Shown: positions 8,500-16,530 of the stretch, in pieces | Layout: each line of letters starts with the position of its first letter | Position numbering within the stretch: position 1 is the first letter of the stretch | Program-made: the position numbers and the translations under genes | Notes under the pieces: model-generated | What the model saw: the letters and a program-made list of their open reading frames with translations, nothing else | The model's database searches: none | What the model was told of the DNA's origin: nothing | From: Dunaliella salina | Taxonomy: Eukaryota > Chlorophyta > Chlorophyceae > Chlamydomonadales > Dunaliellaceae | Direction: 5' to 3' | Assembly: GCA_002284615.2 (NCBI GenBank) | Contig: MU069542.1 | Coordinates: 4,181 to 22,636, forward strand | Length of the DNA: 18,456 nt

Positions 8500-9414
8500 A
8501 TTCTAACGTGGCTCTGGAGGGTTACTAGAAGCTCCTGGTTCTAGAACCTGGCTGTGGGAAGTATTCTTGTTTTCAATAGCTCGGCGTGTGGTGACTAATT
8601 TGTGGGCATATAGAATAGAATGGGCATGAAGTTGTTAAGCAAGCTTCGTGGCATGCTGATGATCCAATCCTAATTGTTTGAATTGCTTCAGGGTATGCTC
8701 AGTGTAAATAGTTCCACCTACACCCAGGAGAATAGGGTGAATTGTAACAGCTTTAGCGTTGATAAGTTTACAAAGGTGTGCATGTTGCTGCTTTGCTGCG
8801 TTCAACTGATGCTCTGGCCTTGTGTCTTCACAGAACTTGGTTTCTTTTAGGTGCACATGGCGTCCATTTGCATGGGGTTCATGGGGTTGCCTCATGTGGC
8901 TAGTTCTGGTGCTCCTCAGTGAGGAGCTGCGCATAGCGTGATGAGAATGGGTAGGAGAAACACCGTTAGAAGTATGTTTGGCATTAAAAGGGGTGATCAG
9001 AACAGCATCTGGTCGACTGGTTTTGAGTCTTTTCCTCTCTGGAAGGTTACGAGGAAAGAGGTAAGCAGGTAAAGTTCTGTTTGAGGCATGTGTAGGGAGT
9101 TGGAGGTTGTGTTGGGCAAGCTTAAAATCGCTTCCTATGTCTGTGTAGACCAGGCCTGCCCCTATAGGGCATTTGCTGAGGGCTTTTGTAATCATTCTGC
9201 CTGCAATGTTATGGCGTTCAGTTTTCATGTCGGAAATGATATGGTTTTGGCAGCCTGAGAGCATGTGTAGTGCGCTGTTCAAATGATGGCATCCTGGGAG
9301 GGGACAAGATGGATCTGTTGACCTTTTGAAGCGTACTGCATGTTTTTGGTTGTAGAGGGTGCCTGTGCGGTACTGCAGAATTGTACGCTTCATGGGTACA
9401 GAAATGTTGGGCAT
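8500..9414 (-). pseudogene. Element A: zinc knuckle plus restriction-like endonuclease domain
   Basis: C-terminal endonuclease module. On the minus strand: LQYRTGTLYNQKHAVRFK, a zinc knuckle CPLPGCHHLNSALHMLSGC (9250-9306), TERHNIAGRMITKAL, SRPDAVLI (RPD about 9006-9014), HLKETKFCEDTRP (ETKFC at 8830-8844), then HPILLGVGGTIYTEHTLKQF. A TAA at 8635-8637 precedes the conserved tail QLHAHSILYAHKLVTTRRAIE, which continues in frame to a TAG near 8503. The zinc knuckle, RHN, RPD and E-x-K order matches R2/Dualen-type restriction-like endonucleases, which nick the DNA target. Except for the premature stop, this is the best preserved copy of the domain in the window. Confidence 0.7.
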
Positions 9415-9429
9415 ATTTCTGAAGGCATT

Positions 9430-9720
9430 GCTGATTTTTTATCTGCTTGCAGTAATAAGTTATGATAGTAAGAGTAGTAGCCTGTTTTGGCATTGGCATA
9501 TCCAAGCTTGTTCTTAGAATGCATGTGGGATTTGAGGGCATCTTGAAGATTGGGGAAATACGTGAGCTTTTGGGCGGGTGGTGGACCTGCAGATGTGCTC
9601 GCAGTATGCACTCTTTCTTCCTTGGCTAACCAGAAAATGTTTGTGAATGGATTTCCACCAGGACCTGCACCTGAGATCTTGGAGGTCTGCTACGTAGTTT
9701 TGGGCTTGCTTTGCCTGATG
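9430..9720 (-). pseudogene. Element A: RNase H to zinc-knuckle connector
   Basis: The segment links the RNase H to the C-terminal endonuclease: AKQAQNYVADLQDLRCRS, then in a second frame KLTYFPNLQDALKSHMHSKNKLGYANAKTGYYSYYHN. Element B has the equivalent NHFSNLHDALRKHMHSKHRLGKANTNTGNSFYL in one open frame. Its conservation between copies shows that it is part of the polyprotein. No known fold was recognised. Confidence 0.55.
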
Positions 9721-9724
9721 TTTT

Positions 9725-10150
9725 GCAATAGCATCTGCACATTCATTTCCAGCAATGCCAGCATGGGACTTCACCTTGTAAATTCGAATGTTGGTATGGA
9801 AGTCTCTAATGAGAGTTGAAATCATTTTGAGGACGTCTCGTTAAATATGCCTCAGGTGTTTCTCAGGGTAAAGAAGTTGTTTACGTATTTGTTGAAGAGA
9901 GGTGACGCTGTCTGATGCAATGTCTGCATGTTTGGTCATGATAGCAGCCGCAATTGCTGCCAATTCAGCTCTTGTGATGGTTTTAGTAATCCCAGCATCG
10001 TCAGGTTCTACAAAGTTCTTGCTGTCAGTGGACGGGCAGTAGACTCCTGCTCCAGTTTCTTGCTTACCATTATGGACAAGGCAGCTGCCATCTGTGTATG
10101 CCCATGTTCTCCAATCAGCAACTTTGAGAGTTAGAATAGCACTGGATTGG
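9725..10150 (-). pseudogene. Element A: RNase H domain, catalytic residues retained
   Basis: All four RNase H catalytic positions can be read on the minus strand: Asp in WAYTDGSC (10081-10098), Glu in TRAELAAIAAAI, Asp in IASDSVTSLQQI, and Asp in SHAGIAGNECADAIAKH (9729-9776), which also has the HxGxxGNE signature. A TAA near 9841-9843 (where element B has Gln) splits the domain. RNase H domains occur in the Dualen, I, Tad and R1 types of non-LTR element; here it follows the PCIF1-like domain rather than the RT directly. Apart from that stop the domain is complete. Confidence 0.8.
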
Positions 10151-10299
10151 CTGGGCACCGAGTCTGTTTCTTGGACGATCATGTGTGGATGTTTAGGGTG
10201 TTTGGAGGCGTGTTGTTTGTCCAATTAGAGACGATCCAGCTTATTGAAACCTGGCATGTGAGCATGCATGGAATGTAGGACAGGGTGGCTGCTGACATT

Positions 10300-11060
10300 C
10301 GTCAGCTTCCACTGTGTGGCTTCTTTCAAATCTCCTTTCAGTACTTGTAGCCGGTCTTTGTTATGGTTGTTGAGATGAACTCGAGCTGCAGTGTTCCAAA
10401 CAGCAAAGATACGAAGGTTTCAGGTATGCTGAGGAAGAGGTATCTCTTGATTAGGGCAGGATTGAGGGGCACTGTAACTAAGTTTTTTGCGAGATATGGT
10501 GCCAAGGTCGTAACAGAGGTGGGGGTAGGCAGTAACAAGTTTGGAGTAGGGGTTGGTGATCATGTCCTTATTCCAAGCCGGAAGGAACATAAATGTAGCA
10601 GTAGCTTCTGTGTTGAGAATGGCAGAGTAAATGGCATGTTTCAAGGCTTGTGTCATGATTCCCTCATCATAAATGGGATGGCAGACTGAGAAGCCTGAGA
10701 ACTTGGATGAGAAGGCATTATGCATAGCACCAAAAGAGTGTCTCGGGAGTGCGCACTCCAATAATTCTGGTATTGTGGGTTGTGGTCTAGTGGGGAGGCC
10801 ATTTTTTCTTGTGTTACCAAAGCCCATTTTTGGAGGGCAGTATGAATGTGAGTTGGAAGGGCTCGTGAGAAAGAGTCTTTGATCTTCTTGCTAGAGTACT
10901 TTCTCTCAAGCATGGATTTGCGAGAAAGAAGCCCTTGCAGCTCAGTAGCAAAGCTACCAGGAGCTGGTGTTATTGTCTCGTGCATGCCAGCAAGCTTGGC
11001 CCCATAAAACAGCCATGTAGAGGATTTGGAAGCGGTTTGGGGATATCATGCCAACACACT
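10300..11060 (-). pseudogene. Element A: PCIF1-like methyltransferase domain with HPIY motif
   Basis: Second copy of the domain described in element B. Minus strand: LPTHIHTALQKWALVTQEKM, ASPLDHNPQYQNYWSAHSRD, a frameshift, then LFGAMHNAFSSKFSGFSVC, HPIYDE (10663-10680), ALKHAIYSAI, TATFMFLPAW, and after a TGA, RIFAVWNTAARVHLNNHN. The last motif resembles the PCIF1 segment YKAVHNTAVLFLQN. Because A and B differ elsewhere but both have HPIYD(D/E) and FLP(S/A)W, these residues were probably in the active ancestor and are not chance decay. It may have been a methyltransferase with an altered active site or a noncatalytic RNA-binding relic. Confidence 0.6.
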
Positions 11061-11586
11061 TGCCTTGCGTATTGTAAATGCAAGCCATGTGCGCCGTGTA
11101 TATTTCTGGGAGAATGAGGGGGGATGGAGTAGGAGGGGAATGGCTGTGGGATCCTGTGTCAGATGATGCTAAATAAGGGGATTGCTGATCCGTGTTCTTC
11201 ACGAGGTCAACCTCACGCAGCCAATATTCGCATGAGCCTGTGGGTTTCATGTCCGCTTGTGGATTAGTGGGGTTTGTATCAAAAGTGATTTTGTTGCGCA
11301 ATTCTGTGTCCATTTTCTGCTGCCATACATTGGTTTCATTACGTTTTTCAAAGCCCTGTCTTTCAAGATTTGAGAGGGTAGAATCTGCTGTGGGTGTTGA
11401 GAAGTTCGGCTCGCTCTGTTGTGCTTCAAACTTAAGCAAGCACTCTTTAAACTTGGGCCATGTCTCTTGTAGATCTTCTGATTCCCAGGAGGGCTTCCAA
11501 GTGACCCTCCTGAGTTCTTGTTTAGTCTGTTGTCCTTTTTCAATTTTTTGGGCATCATTTAGGCTTGCACAGGCGGGGCATGCCAT
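11000..11586 (-). pseudogene. Element A: segment between PHD finger and PCIF1-like domain
   Basis: An open minus-strand frame begins at the last PHD ligands (MACPAC) and continues through LRRVTWKPSWESEDLQETWP, STLSNLERQGFEKRNETN, KITFDTNPTNPQADMKPTGS and YTAHMACIYNTQGKCVGMIS. Element B has matching text (ELSWEPEDIREAWP, GNLERQGFENP, ATFDMNPTSPQADINGTG, VACMYGTDGKCKGMLT). No known family was recognised. Strong conservation between the copies indicates a functional linker or the N-terminal part of the methyltransferase-like domain. Confidence 0.6.
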
Positions 11587-12060
11587 GTGTAGGCTGTTGT
11601 AATTTCTTGTCTTTGCTCATCCGAGTAGCATCCAAGCCCCTTCATGCATGCCCAATGGTACGTCCGGTGGCACACGTCACAAACATACATATCAGGAAGT
11701 GGATGCTCCAAGGTTCCAGTTTCATAACTTTGGTAGTAATTGCATATTTGGCATCAGGCACACTCAATATCAGTGCGAGCAGCAGGTGAGACATCTTCAG
11801 GCACAAGGTTAGCTTGTTTGAAAAGTGGCAAGGCCCATTTTTCAATTATCATAGGTGCGTAATGGGTATGGTATTGCACTTGGAGGTGGGCGGGGGAGCT
11901 TGATTGCTCTTTCTTGTTCTCCGCAAAAATTCTCCAATCATCTATGTGAGTAATATCTAAATCACGGTAGAAGATAGAACTGATAGCATGGCTAGCAGCA
12001 TTCTCTTTAGCAAGTTTATCAGCTGTGTCTTTCCTATAGTTCCAGACTTTTGTGCCTTGG
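11560..12060 (-). pseudogene. Element A: PHD-finger region
   Basis: Second copy of the PHD finger. The minus strand reads ECA-stop-CQICNYY, where a TGA replaces the residue before the first ligand pair (Cys in B), then MYVCDVCHRTYHWACMKGLGCYSDEQRQE, and, after a one-base frameshift near the Trp, MACPAC. The ligand order C2, C2, H-x2-C, C-x2-C is complete if the frameshift is ignored. The region before it (DITHIDDWRIFAE, APMIIEKWALPLFKQANLVP) matches element B. Chromatin-tail binding is the usual PHD role and is inferred here. Confidence 0.7.
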
Positions 12061-12770
12061 GAAAGCGAGCTTAGAGAGTGGATAGCTGGGGAAATGATCT
12101 CTCTGTCTGTGTGGAGCAATTGTTGCCTCTTCTTTCTGGGTCTCTTTGTTTGGGTATTTAGGTTGAGCAGAGTNTGAGTTTGTGACTGAGGGTCGAGATA
12201 GTCATCTGTCTGCAGTTGGTGGTTTGTGGTAGGGGGGGGAAGTTGTGTAGTGATATGGTGAGCAGTGCTCAGACAAGCATCTATCATTTGGGTTAGCTTG
12301 GCTGAGTTGGGGTGTGGAAGAGGGGGAATTTCTCAATGCTGAGCGTGTGCGTTTGCTTGGGGGCCCTTCTGCAGTTGTACCTTGTTCAGCAGGAGCCAGA
12401 GTATCCAGGCTTGCAGTGGATACGTATTCAGAGTGGTGAGGTGCTTGCAACAATTGTGTGGGAGTGATGCTTAGTGAAGAATAGGAGCGAGTTCTTTTGC
12501 TGAGTGGCTCCTCCAGTGATTGTACTTCCATAACGTTAACAACTTGTTGTGTTTCAGGACAACTGATGGGTGTAGGATGATTGGCTGTACTTCTGAGGCG
12601 GCGTCCGGTGTGTTCATGGGTGTAGTAAGATGTGGAGCGAGGCTGTGGCGGTGGCACTGCTTGAGTGGGGGGGGATAGGGTTGGGTTGGGGGCTTGTTGG
12701 TTGGAAAACCTGGGTGTGGGGGGGCTGTTCCCCACCCGTGCTTGTATTGGTAAGGCCGCTCACATGTGTG
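12060..12770 (-). pseudogene. Element A: Pro/Ser/Thr-rich linker with two SKRTRS motifs
   Basis: This is a low-complexity segment between the RT connection region and the PHD region. The minus-strand frame 12202-12735 contains EEPLSKRTRSYSS and EGPPSKRTRSALRN, about 40 residues apart, and YTHEHTGRRLRS. A frameshift, probably in one of the G8/G6 homopolymers (12666-12673 or near 12719), joins it to the preceding RT frame. An ambiguous base lies at 12174. Basic clusters in a disordered chain suggest nuclear localisation or nucleic-acid contacts; this is inference. Confidence 0.55.
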
Positions 12771-13670
12771 TCGTTGATGCGACGGTAAACTGGGAGCGTG
12801 TTTGCTTCAGTGCTTTTGTAGGCAATGATCTTTTGGATAGAGGATGTGTTCAATTCTTGTTGTGGGGCAAGGTTGACAAGAGCTGCCAGCCTGTTAAGTG
12901 CAATTTTGCATTTGTTGTTCACCTTGGGGTGTTTAGCCTGAAGTTGAGAAACCGAGATGATGTGAGTTTTGCGAGGAGATGTAAGCACATGCAGCCCACT
13001 GATTCCCATATTCAGCAGAGGTTGCATAATGCAGGTGACGAGAGTAGGGAGGTTGTGTGGAGGTGGCTTGTGCAAGGTAAGGGCCTCACAAATGTGTTCT
13101 AGCTCTTCCTTGAACATACAAGTGCCATTTTTCATGAGATGGAGCTTTCTGGAATGGATGCTAGTGAGCTGGCGAGCACGCATGTTATAGTTGAGCTGAC
13201 GTTTAATGTGCAGATTTGTTCCTTTTCGTTTGGTGAGGTAGGTTTCAGATAAAGTATTTAGGTTTTCTATCTGTTTAGTTAAATGTTTGAGGCTAACTGT
13301 GCGGTGTCTTGCTGAGGGGTCCTCAAGGCTGGAAGAGAGAGCAAAAGCCTGGCGTCTATGNTATTCTACACAGATTGAAGTGCGTCCAAGTCCAAAATTA
13401 TCAGGATCTTCGCGGATCATTGCTGCAGCTGTGCTTTTCCAGAGTTTGTGTTTGTATTTGACCATTCTGTCTATCATGGTGTCCCAGATGATGAGGTCAG
13501 TAAGGGTGCAGGGAGTTACTGCAAAAGAGTTAGCAAGGCTAGGGATAATGGCTGTGCGGACTATGTTTAGCACTTGTCGTGGGGATGCATAGGATGCTTC
13601 AAGTTTATCTAGCTTATTTTTGAGGTTATAAGTCATACGCTGAATCTGGTGCTTCCAATTAAGGTCCATT
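12770..13670 (-). pseudogene. Element A: RT thumb and connection region
   Basis: The minus-strand frame is open from just below the FADD motif down to 12614. It includes FLYLGVQMTMDLNWKHQIQR (motif E region and start of thumb), IVRTAIIPSLANSFAVTPCT, AMIREDPDNFGLGRTSI, IKRQLNYNMRARQLTSIHS, SRKLHLMKNGTCMFKEEL, and a Lys/Arg-rich end (KCKIALNRLAALVNLAPQQE). It aligns with element B at 6575-7440. One undetermined base is at 13361. It is the longest uninterrupted frame in the window (390 codons from its first start codon). Confidence 0.75.
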
Positions 13671-14865
13671 GTCATTTGAACTCCAAGATAAAGGAAGGGC
13701 TCACTTGAGGCGAGGAACTGGGCCTTCTGTCCTTGGATTTCTATTCTTCCCTGCAGTCTTTGATGGAGTGCTTGTGGAGGAGTCACCCCATTGTGATCTT
13801 TTCTGGAATAGCTGTGTAGAATACCGGTAGCTTTAGTCTTACTGCCAGAAATAATGAGTGCGGCCCAGTCAGAGTAGAGGGTGAGCTTTCTGGCTTGTGC
13901 TTTCAGGTCTTGTATTGTGCTAGTTGGACAGAGGAGGTCATCAGCAAAGGCAGCGCTCTAAAGGTTATCTGCAAGGTGGTTGTCAGTGGTGGTTTTGGCC
14001 TGGGACACATCCATGTTTGTAGCCGCGACCTCCGACATGCAGCCAACGCAGGAGAGGCTCCATGTAGAGGAGAAAGAGAAATGGTGAGAGTGTATCACCT
14101 TAAATTGTACCTCTTTCAACGTAAATTTGCTTAGTGCTAACCCCTGAGGGCAGTCTCACTTGAGTAGTGGCATTTTCATATAGATTTTTGACGGTGTCTA
14201 TGGCATCAGTGGGGAAGCTTAAATCGTACATTATCCAGAGCATCCTGTCATGGTCAGTAGTATTGAAGGCTGAAGTGAAATCTACAATGAGGGCATAGAT
14301 GTCTTTTCCGAAAATTTTGGCATCTTCAAGTCCCATGATGACATTCTGGAGTTGGTGGATAGTATTTTTTTGATTCCGAAAACCAGCTTGTGTAGAGCTC
14401 AGGAGGGAGTGTGCTTCTGCATACTCATAGAGAGTATTGGTAACCATGCGCGTCCAGAGCTTGTAAAGCGTGTTGGCTAGACCAATGGGTCTGTAGGAGG
14501 ATATATCTGTCTCCTCTCCTTTGTTTTTGTCAATGAGGACAGTCTCACTCATTTTCCAAGGCACTGGGTTGAGGCGCGTAGCCCACATGATGATGAAGAG
14601 CTTATGAATGCTCTCTTGGATTTCGGGGGAGAGTATTCTAAGGATCTCATTCACTATGCCATCTGGTCCTGGAGATTTATTGTTGCTGAGGGTTTTGATG
14701 CATCCATTAAAGACACTTTTGTCCATGATTTTGGAATGGAGCCAGTCTCTTTGATCCTTCCCTTGTAATTCGTCTTTTGTGATCTTGGATTGTAGAGTAA
14801 CCGGGTCTGGCACAGGGGCAGAGTGATTGGTCTGCTCCCAGGGATAATTACGAGGGGCTTCGTGT
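13670..14865 (-). pseudogene. Element A: reverse transcriptase palm
   Basis: The minus strand encodes NNKSPGPDGIVNEILRIL (fingers/motif 0), LIDKNKGEETDISSYRPIGL, STQAGFRNQKNTIHQLQNVI, motif A VDFTSAFN, ERGTI followed by TAA (14100-14102) in place of Gln in the TIQGD motif, LSPFLFLLYMEPLLRWLHVG, a frameshift, then a TAG and AAFADDLL (FADD 13937-13948). All catalytic Asp residues remain. The region before motif 0 (EAPRNYPWEQ...DRDW-type linker) matches B at 15060-15180, showing that the truncation lies just upstream of the RT. Confidence 0.85.
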
Positions 14866-14914
14866 GGGAGATATTGGGAGATATTGGGAGATATTGGGAG
14901 ATATTGGGAGATAT
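14866..14914 (-). repeat. 10-bp tandem array at the 5' junction of element A
   Basis: The decamer GGGAGATATT is repeated almost five times without error. The innermost unit coincides with element A's own sequence (encoding QYLP, aligned with KYLP in B), so the array is an expansion of the terminal element bases, placed between the truncated element and the target-site duplication. Confidence 0.8.
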
Positions 14915-14917
14915 CCA

Positions 14918-14926
14918 TGTCTCGGA
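14918..14926. repeat. Target-site duplication of element A, right copy
   Basis: TGTCTCGGA, identical to 8360-8368. Beyond it the sequence resumes the RT coding of element B (LLRMLPPEIRD on the minus strand). Confidence 0.85.
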
Positions 14927-15190
14927 TCTCTGGAGGGAGCATCCTCAAGAGCTCATTAGCTATGCCATCCGGCCCTGGAGTTCTGTTGTTGCTCAGAGTC
15001 TTAATGCGTTAGCAGAGGGCACTTTTGTCAAGGATCTAGGAGTGGAACCAGTCTCTTTCTTGTTTTCCCTCTAATTCATCTTTGTTTTTTTGAAACTGGA
15101 GGGTTAAGGGGTCGGGAACATGCGTTAATGCCCCTGCTTGCTCCCAAGGACAACTTCTGGGTGCTTCCTCTGGAAGGTATTTTCCAGTTT
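14927..15190 (-). pseudogene. Element B: RT N-terminal fingers and lead-in
   Basis: The minus strand reads KYLPEEAPRSCPWEQAGALT, VPDPLTLQ, KDELEGKQERDWFHS, a TAG, ILDKSALC, a TAA, RIKTLSNN and TPGPDGIANELLRMLPPEIRD. The copy in A (14640-14865) matches throughout: HEAPRNYPWEQTNHS, DWLHSKIMDKSVF, IKTLSNNKSPGPDGIVNEIL. The two copies side by side look like a local duplication but are explained by the nested insertion. Confidence 0.8.
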
Positions 15191-16040
15191 TTATTTTGGC
15201 GTTTTTCAGAGCATTGCTGTAGTATTTTTCTACAATTTGTGTGATTTTCTTGGGTTCTGCTTCGAGATGGTTGTCATCAGGGTTGCGTAGGACTTGAAGG
15301 CCAGCTCTTGGTTTGCATTATTATCCTTGAAGATTTCTTTGTGCGCTTTCTTTGGGTTTTTGATAGCAAGTTTGCATTGCTGTTTGCAAGCTTGCTTGGT
15401 TTGTTGAATGTTTTTAGCCCGGTCAATGCTAGCTATAGTTTCTTTGGTGGATTGAAAAAGACTTTCCAGCTGTTCTTGCAGATGTAAGTTGGGATTGAGC
15501 GTCCTTAGCTCTGAGCCTTTCCTTATGTAAGGCTTCATTGCCCTTGACTTGCTCTAACACGTTAGAGGTCAAGTCTTTTGCGTTAACGTAGGGTGAGAGG
15601 ACATATTTCCGGATTGCTCTGATCTGACCTAGCCTTTTCAGCAGAGCGCTGCGCTTGTTGCTGACAGGTCTTGGGTTGTAGTGCTTATGGTCTTCAGAGA
15701 TTGTTTTAGTCTTGCAAATTTTTAGAGCAACGTCGAGGGAGGACGTGAGGTTGGGGACTTTGTTTGCCAGGTCATCTAGGATTTTAGAGGCAGGTCTTTG
15801 GCATAGAGAGGTGAGGTTCTTGGTAATTTATTTTGGCACTTGTTGACCTGAGGTTTCCGAGGAAGGTGCTAGCTTCTGTGTAGGCTGGGTTGAGTACTTG
15901 CAGAGTTCCTTCAAGCTCCTGGATGACTCCATGTGTGGGGTCAAGAACAGATTGCATGAAGGTTTACTGGTCAGGGTGAGAGGTTGTTAGCGAGGAGAAA
16001 ACTTCTGTACTGGATGTCTCAGGGATAGCTCCTGCTACTG
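15190..16040 (-). pseudogene. Element B: linker between APE endonuclease and RT
   Basis: A degraded coding region on the minus strand. The best frame (15230-15538) is rich in Lys, Gln and Asn: KPYIRKGSELRTLNPNLHLQ, KQACKQQCKLAIKNPKKAHK, EIFKDNNANQELA. LINE proteins commonly have such a charged, helical stretch between endonuclease and RT, with a K-x2-K/W-like end just before the RT. The rest (15545-16040) is broken in all frames. No known domain was recognised. Confidence 0.5.
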
Positions 16041-16528
16041 GTTCGGTCATCATCTTTTATTGTTGCATTCATGTCCCCATGTCCCCAATAATGATGGGTG
16101 TGCTGCACCTATGGGTGTTCATGATGGATTCAAGCTCTGCTTGCATCTGACCTATTGAGCCCATGTGTTCTGGAGAGCTGCCTGAGGGTCAATATGTACC
16201 AATGATTAGGAGGCTTGAGTATTGACTTTCGAGGATAACGGAGGCGTGCCTGCCATTTGGGTCTAGGCTTACATTGGAGCAGTTGGTTGAGAGAGCTATG
16301 TCTGTGCAAACACAGATGATAGTCCCACCGTCTTTGTTGTAGGCAGGCCACCAATTATATTGTTTGAGTAAGTTTGTTTGACAAGCCATGCTCGATGTTT
16401 GTTGCTCTTTTTGAGCTTGATTTCTGTGAGCACGAGGACATCTGGATTGTGCGTAGCAGTTGCATGTCCCAAGTCCAAATGGCTTGTAAACAGGCCTCTC
16501 ACTTTCACGGTCATGAATTTGAGCTTTG
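16040..16528 (-). pseudogene. Element B: APE-type endonuclease domain, degraded
   Basis: This is the endonuclease that nicks genomic DNA to prime reverse transcription in most LINEs. The minus strand reads KFMTVKVRGLFTSHLDLGHA, HNPDVLVLTEIKLKKSN (the catalytic Glu of the LTE motif), then in the next frame GGTIICVCTDIALST, LESQYSSLLIIGTY followed by TGA and PSGSS (the Y-x-P motif), and finally IIIGDM (the GDFN-type motif). An 8-bp tandem duplication (16071-16078/16079-16086) breaks the GDMN motif, and the usual Asn of the first motif is Lys. The domain is recognisable but dead. The family's last motif, SDH, was not found. Confidence 0.7.
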
Positions 16529-16530
16529 TG

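Larger units (their letters stand above)
8369..14917 (-). mobile_element. Dualen-type non-LTR retrotransposon, element A, 5'-truncated, nested in element B
   Basis: This copy of about 6.5 kb inserted into the RT region of element B. On the minus strand it runs from just upstream of the RT domain through RT, linker, PHD, PCIF1-like domain, RNase H and restriction-like endonuclease. It ends with a stop at about 8503, a short 3' UTR finishing in CTATGTAGTTTTT, and a tail of four to five CTTTT units (8369-8392). It lacks the APE endonuclease because its 5' end is truncated. It is flanked by a 9-bp direct repeat. Breaks include TAA in place of Gln in the TIQGD motif (14100-14102), TAG just before FADD, TGA within the PHD ligands, and several frameshifts. 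Two ambiguous bases lie at 12174 and 13361. Confidence 0.9.
14927..16530 (-). mobile_element. Dualen-type retrotransposon element B, 5' portion
   Basis: This is the rest of element B on the far side of the nested element A. On the minus strand it starts about 16530 next to the tail of element D, encodes the APE-type endonuclease, a charged linker and the fingers of the RT (TPGPDGIANELLRMLPPEI), and then meets the target-site duplication. The text continues in frame at 8359 (TIHKLFIIMWATR). Several stops (TAG and TAA near 15000-15045, TGA in the endonuclease) show that it is dead. Whether its start is the true 5' end or a truncation cannot be told. Confidence 0.8.

Noticed and set aside
12174..13361. 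Two ambiguous bases (N at 12174 and 13361)
   Set aside because: Single unresolved base calls within element A; they mark sequencing uncertainty and carry no biological signal.
9841..14102. TAA codons at positions where the other copy has Gln (TIQGD motif; HVQGH in RNase H), suggesting the UAR=Gln code of some ulvophyte algae
   Set aside because: Other in-frame TAA/TAG codons align with Lys, Leu, Gly or Ser, TGA stops are equally common, and the histone H3 gene ends in TAA right after its normal C-terminus. The stops are decay.
14640..15180. Local tandem duplication of the RT N-terminus
   Set aside because: The two copies belong to two different elements (A and the 5' part of B), brought together by the nested insertion.
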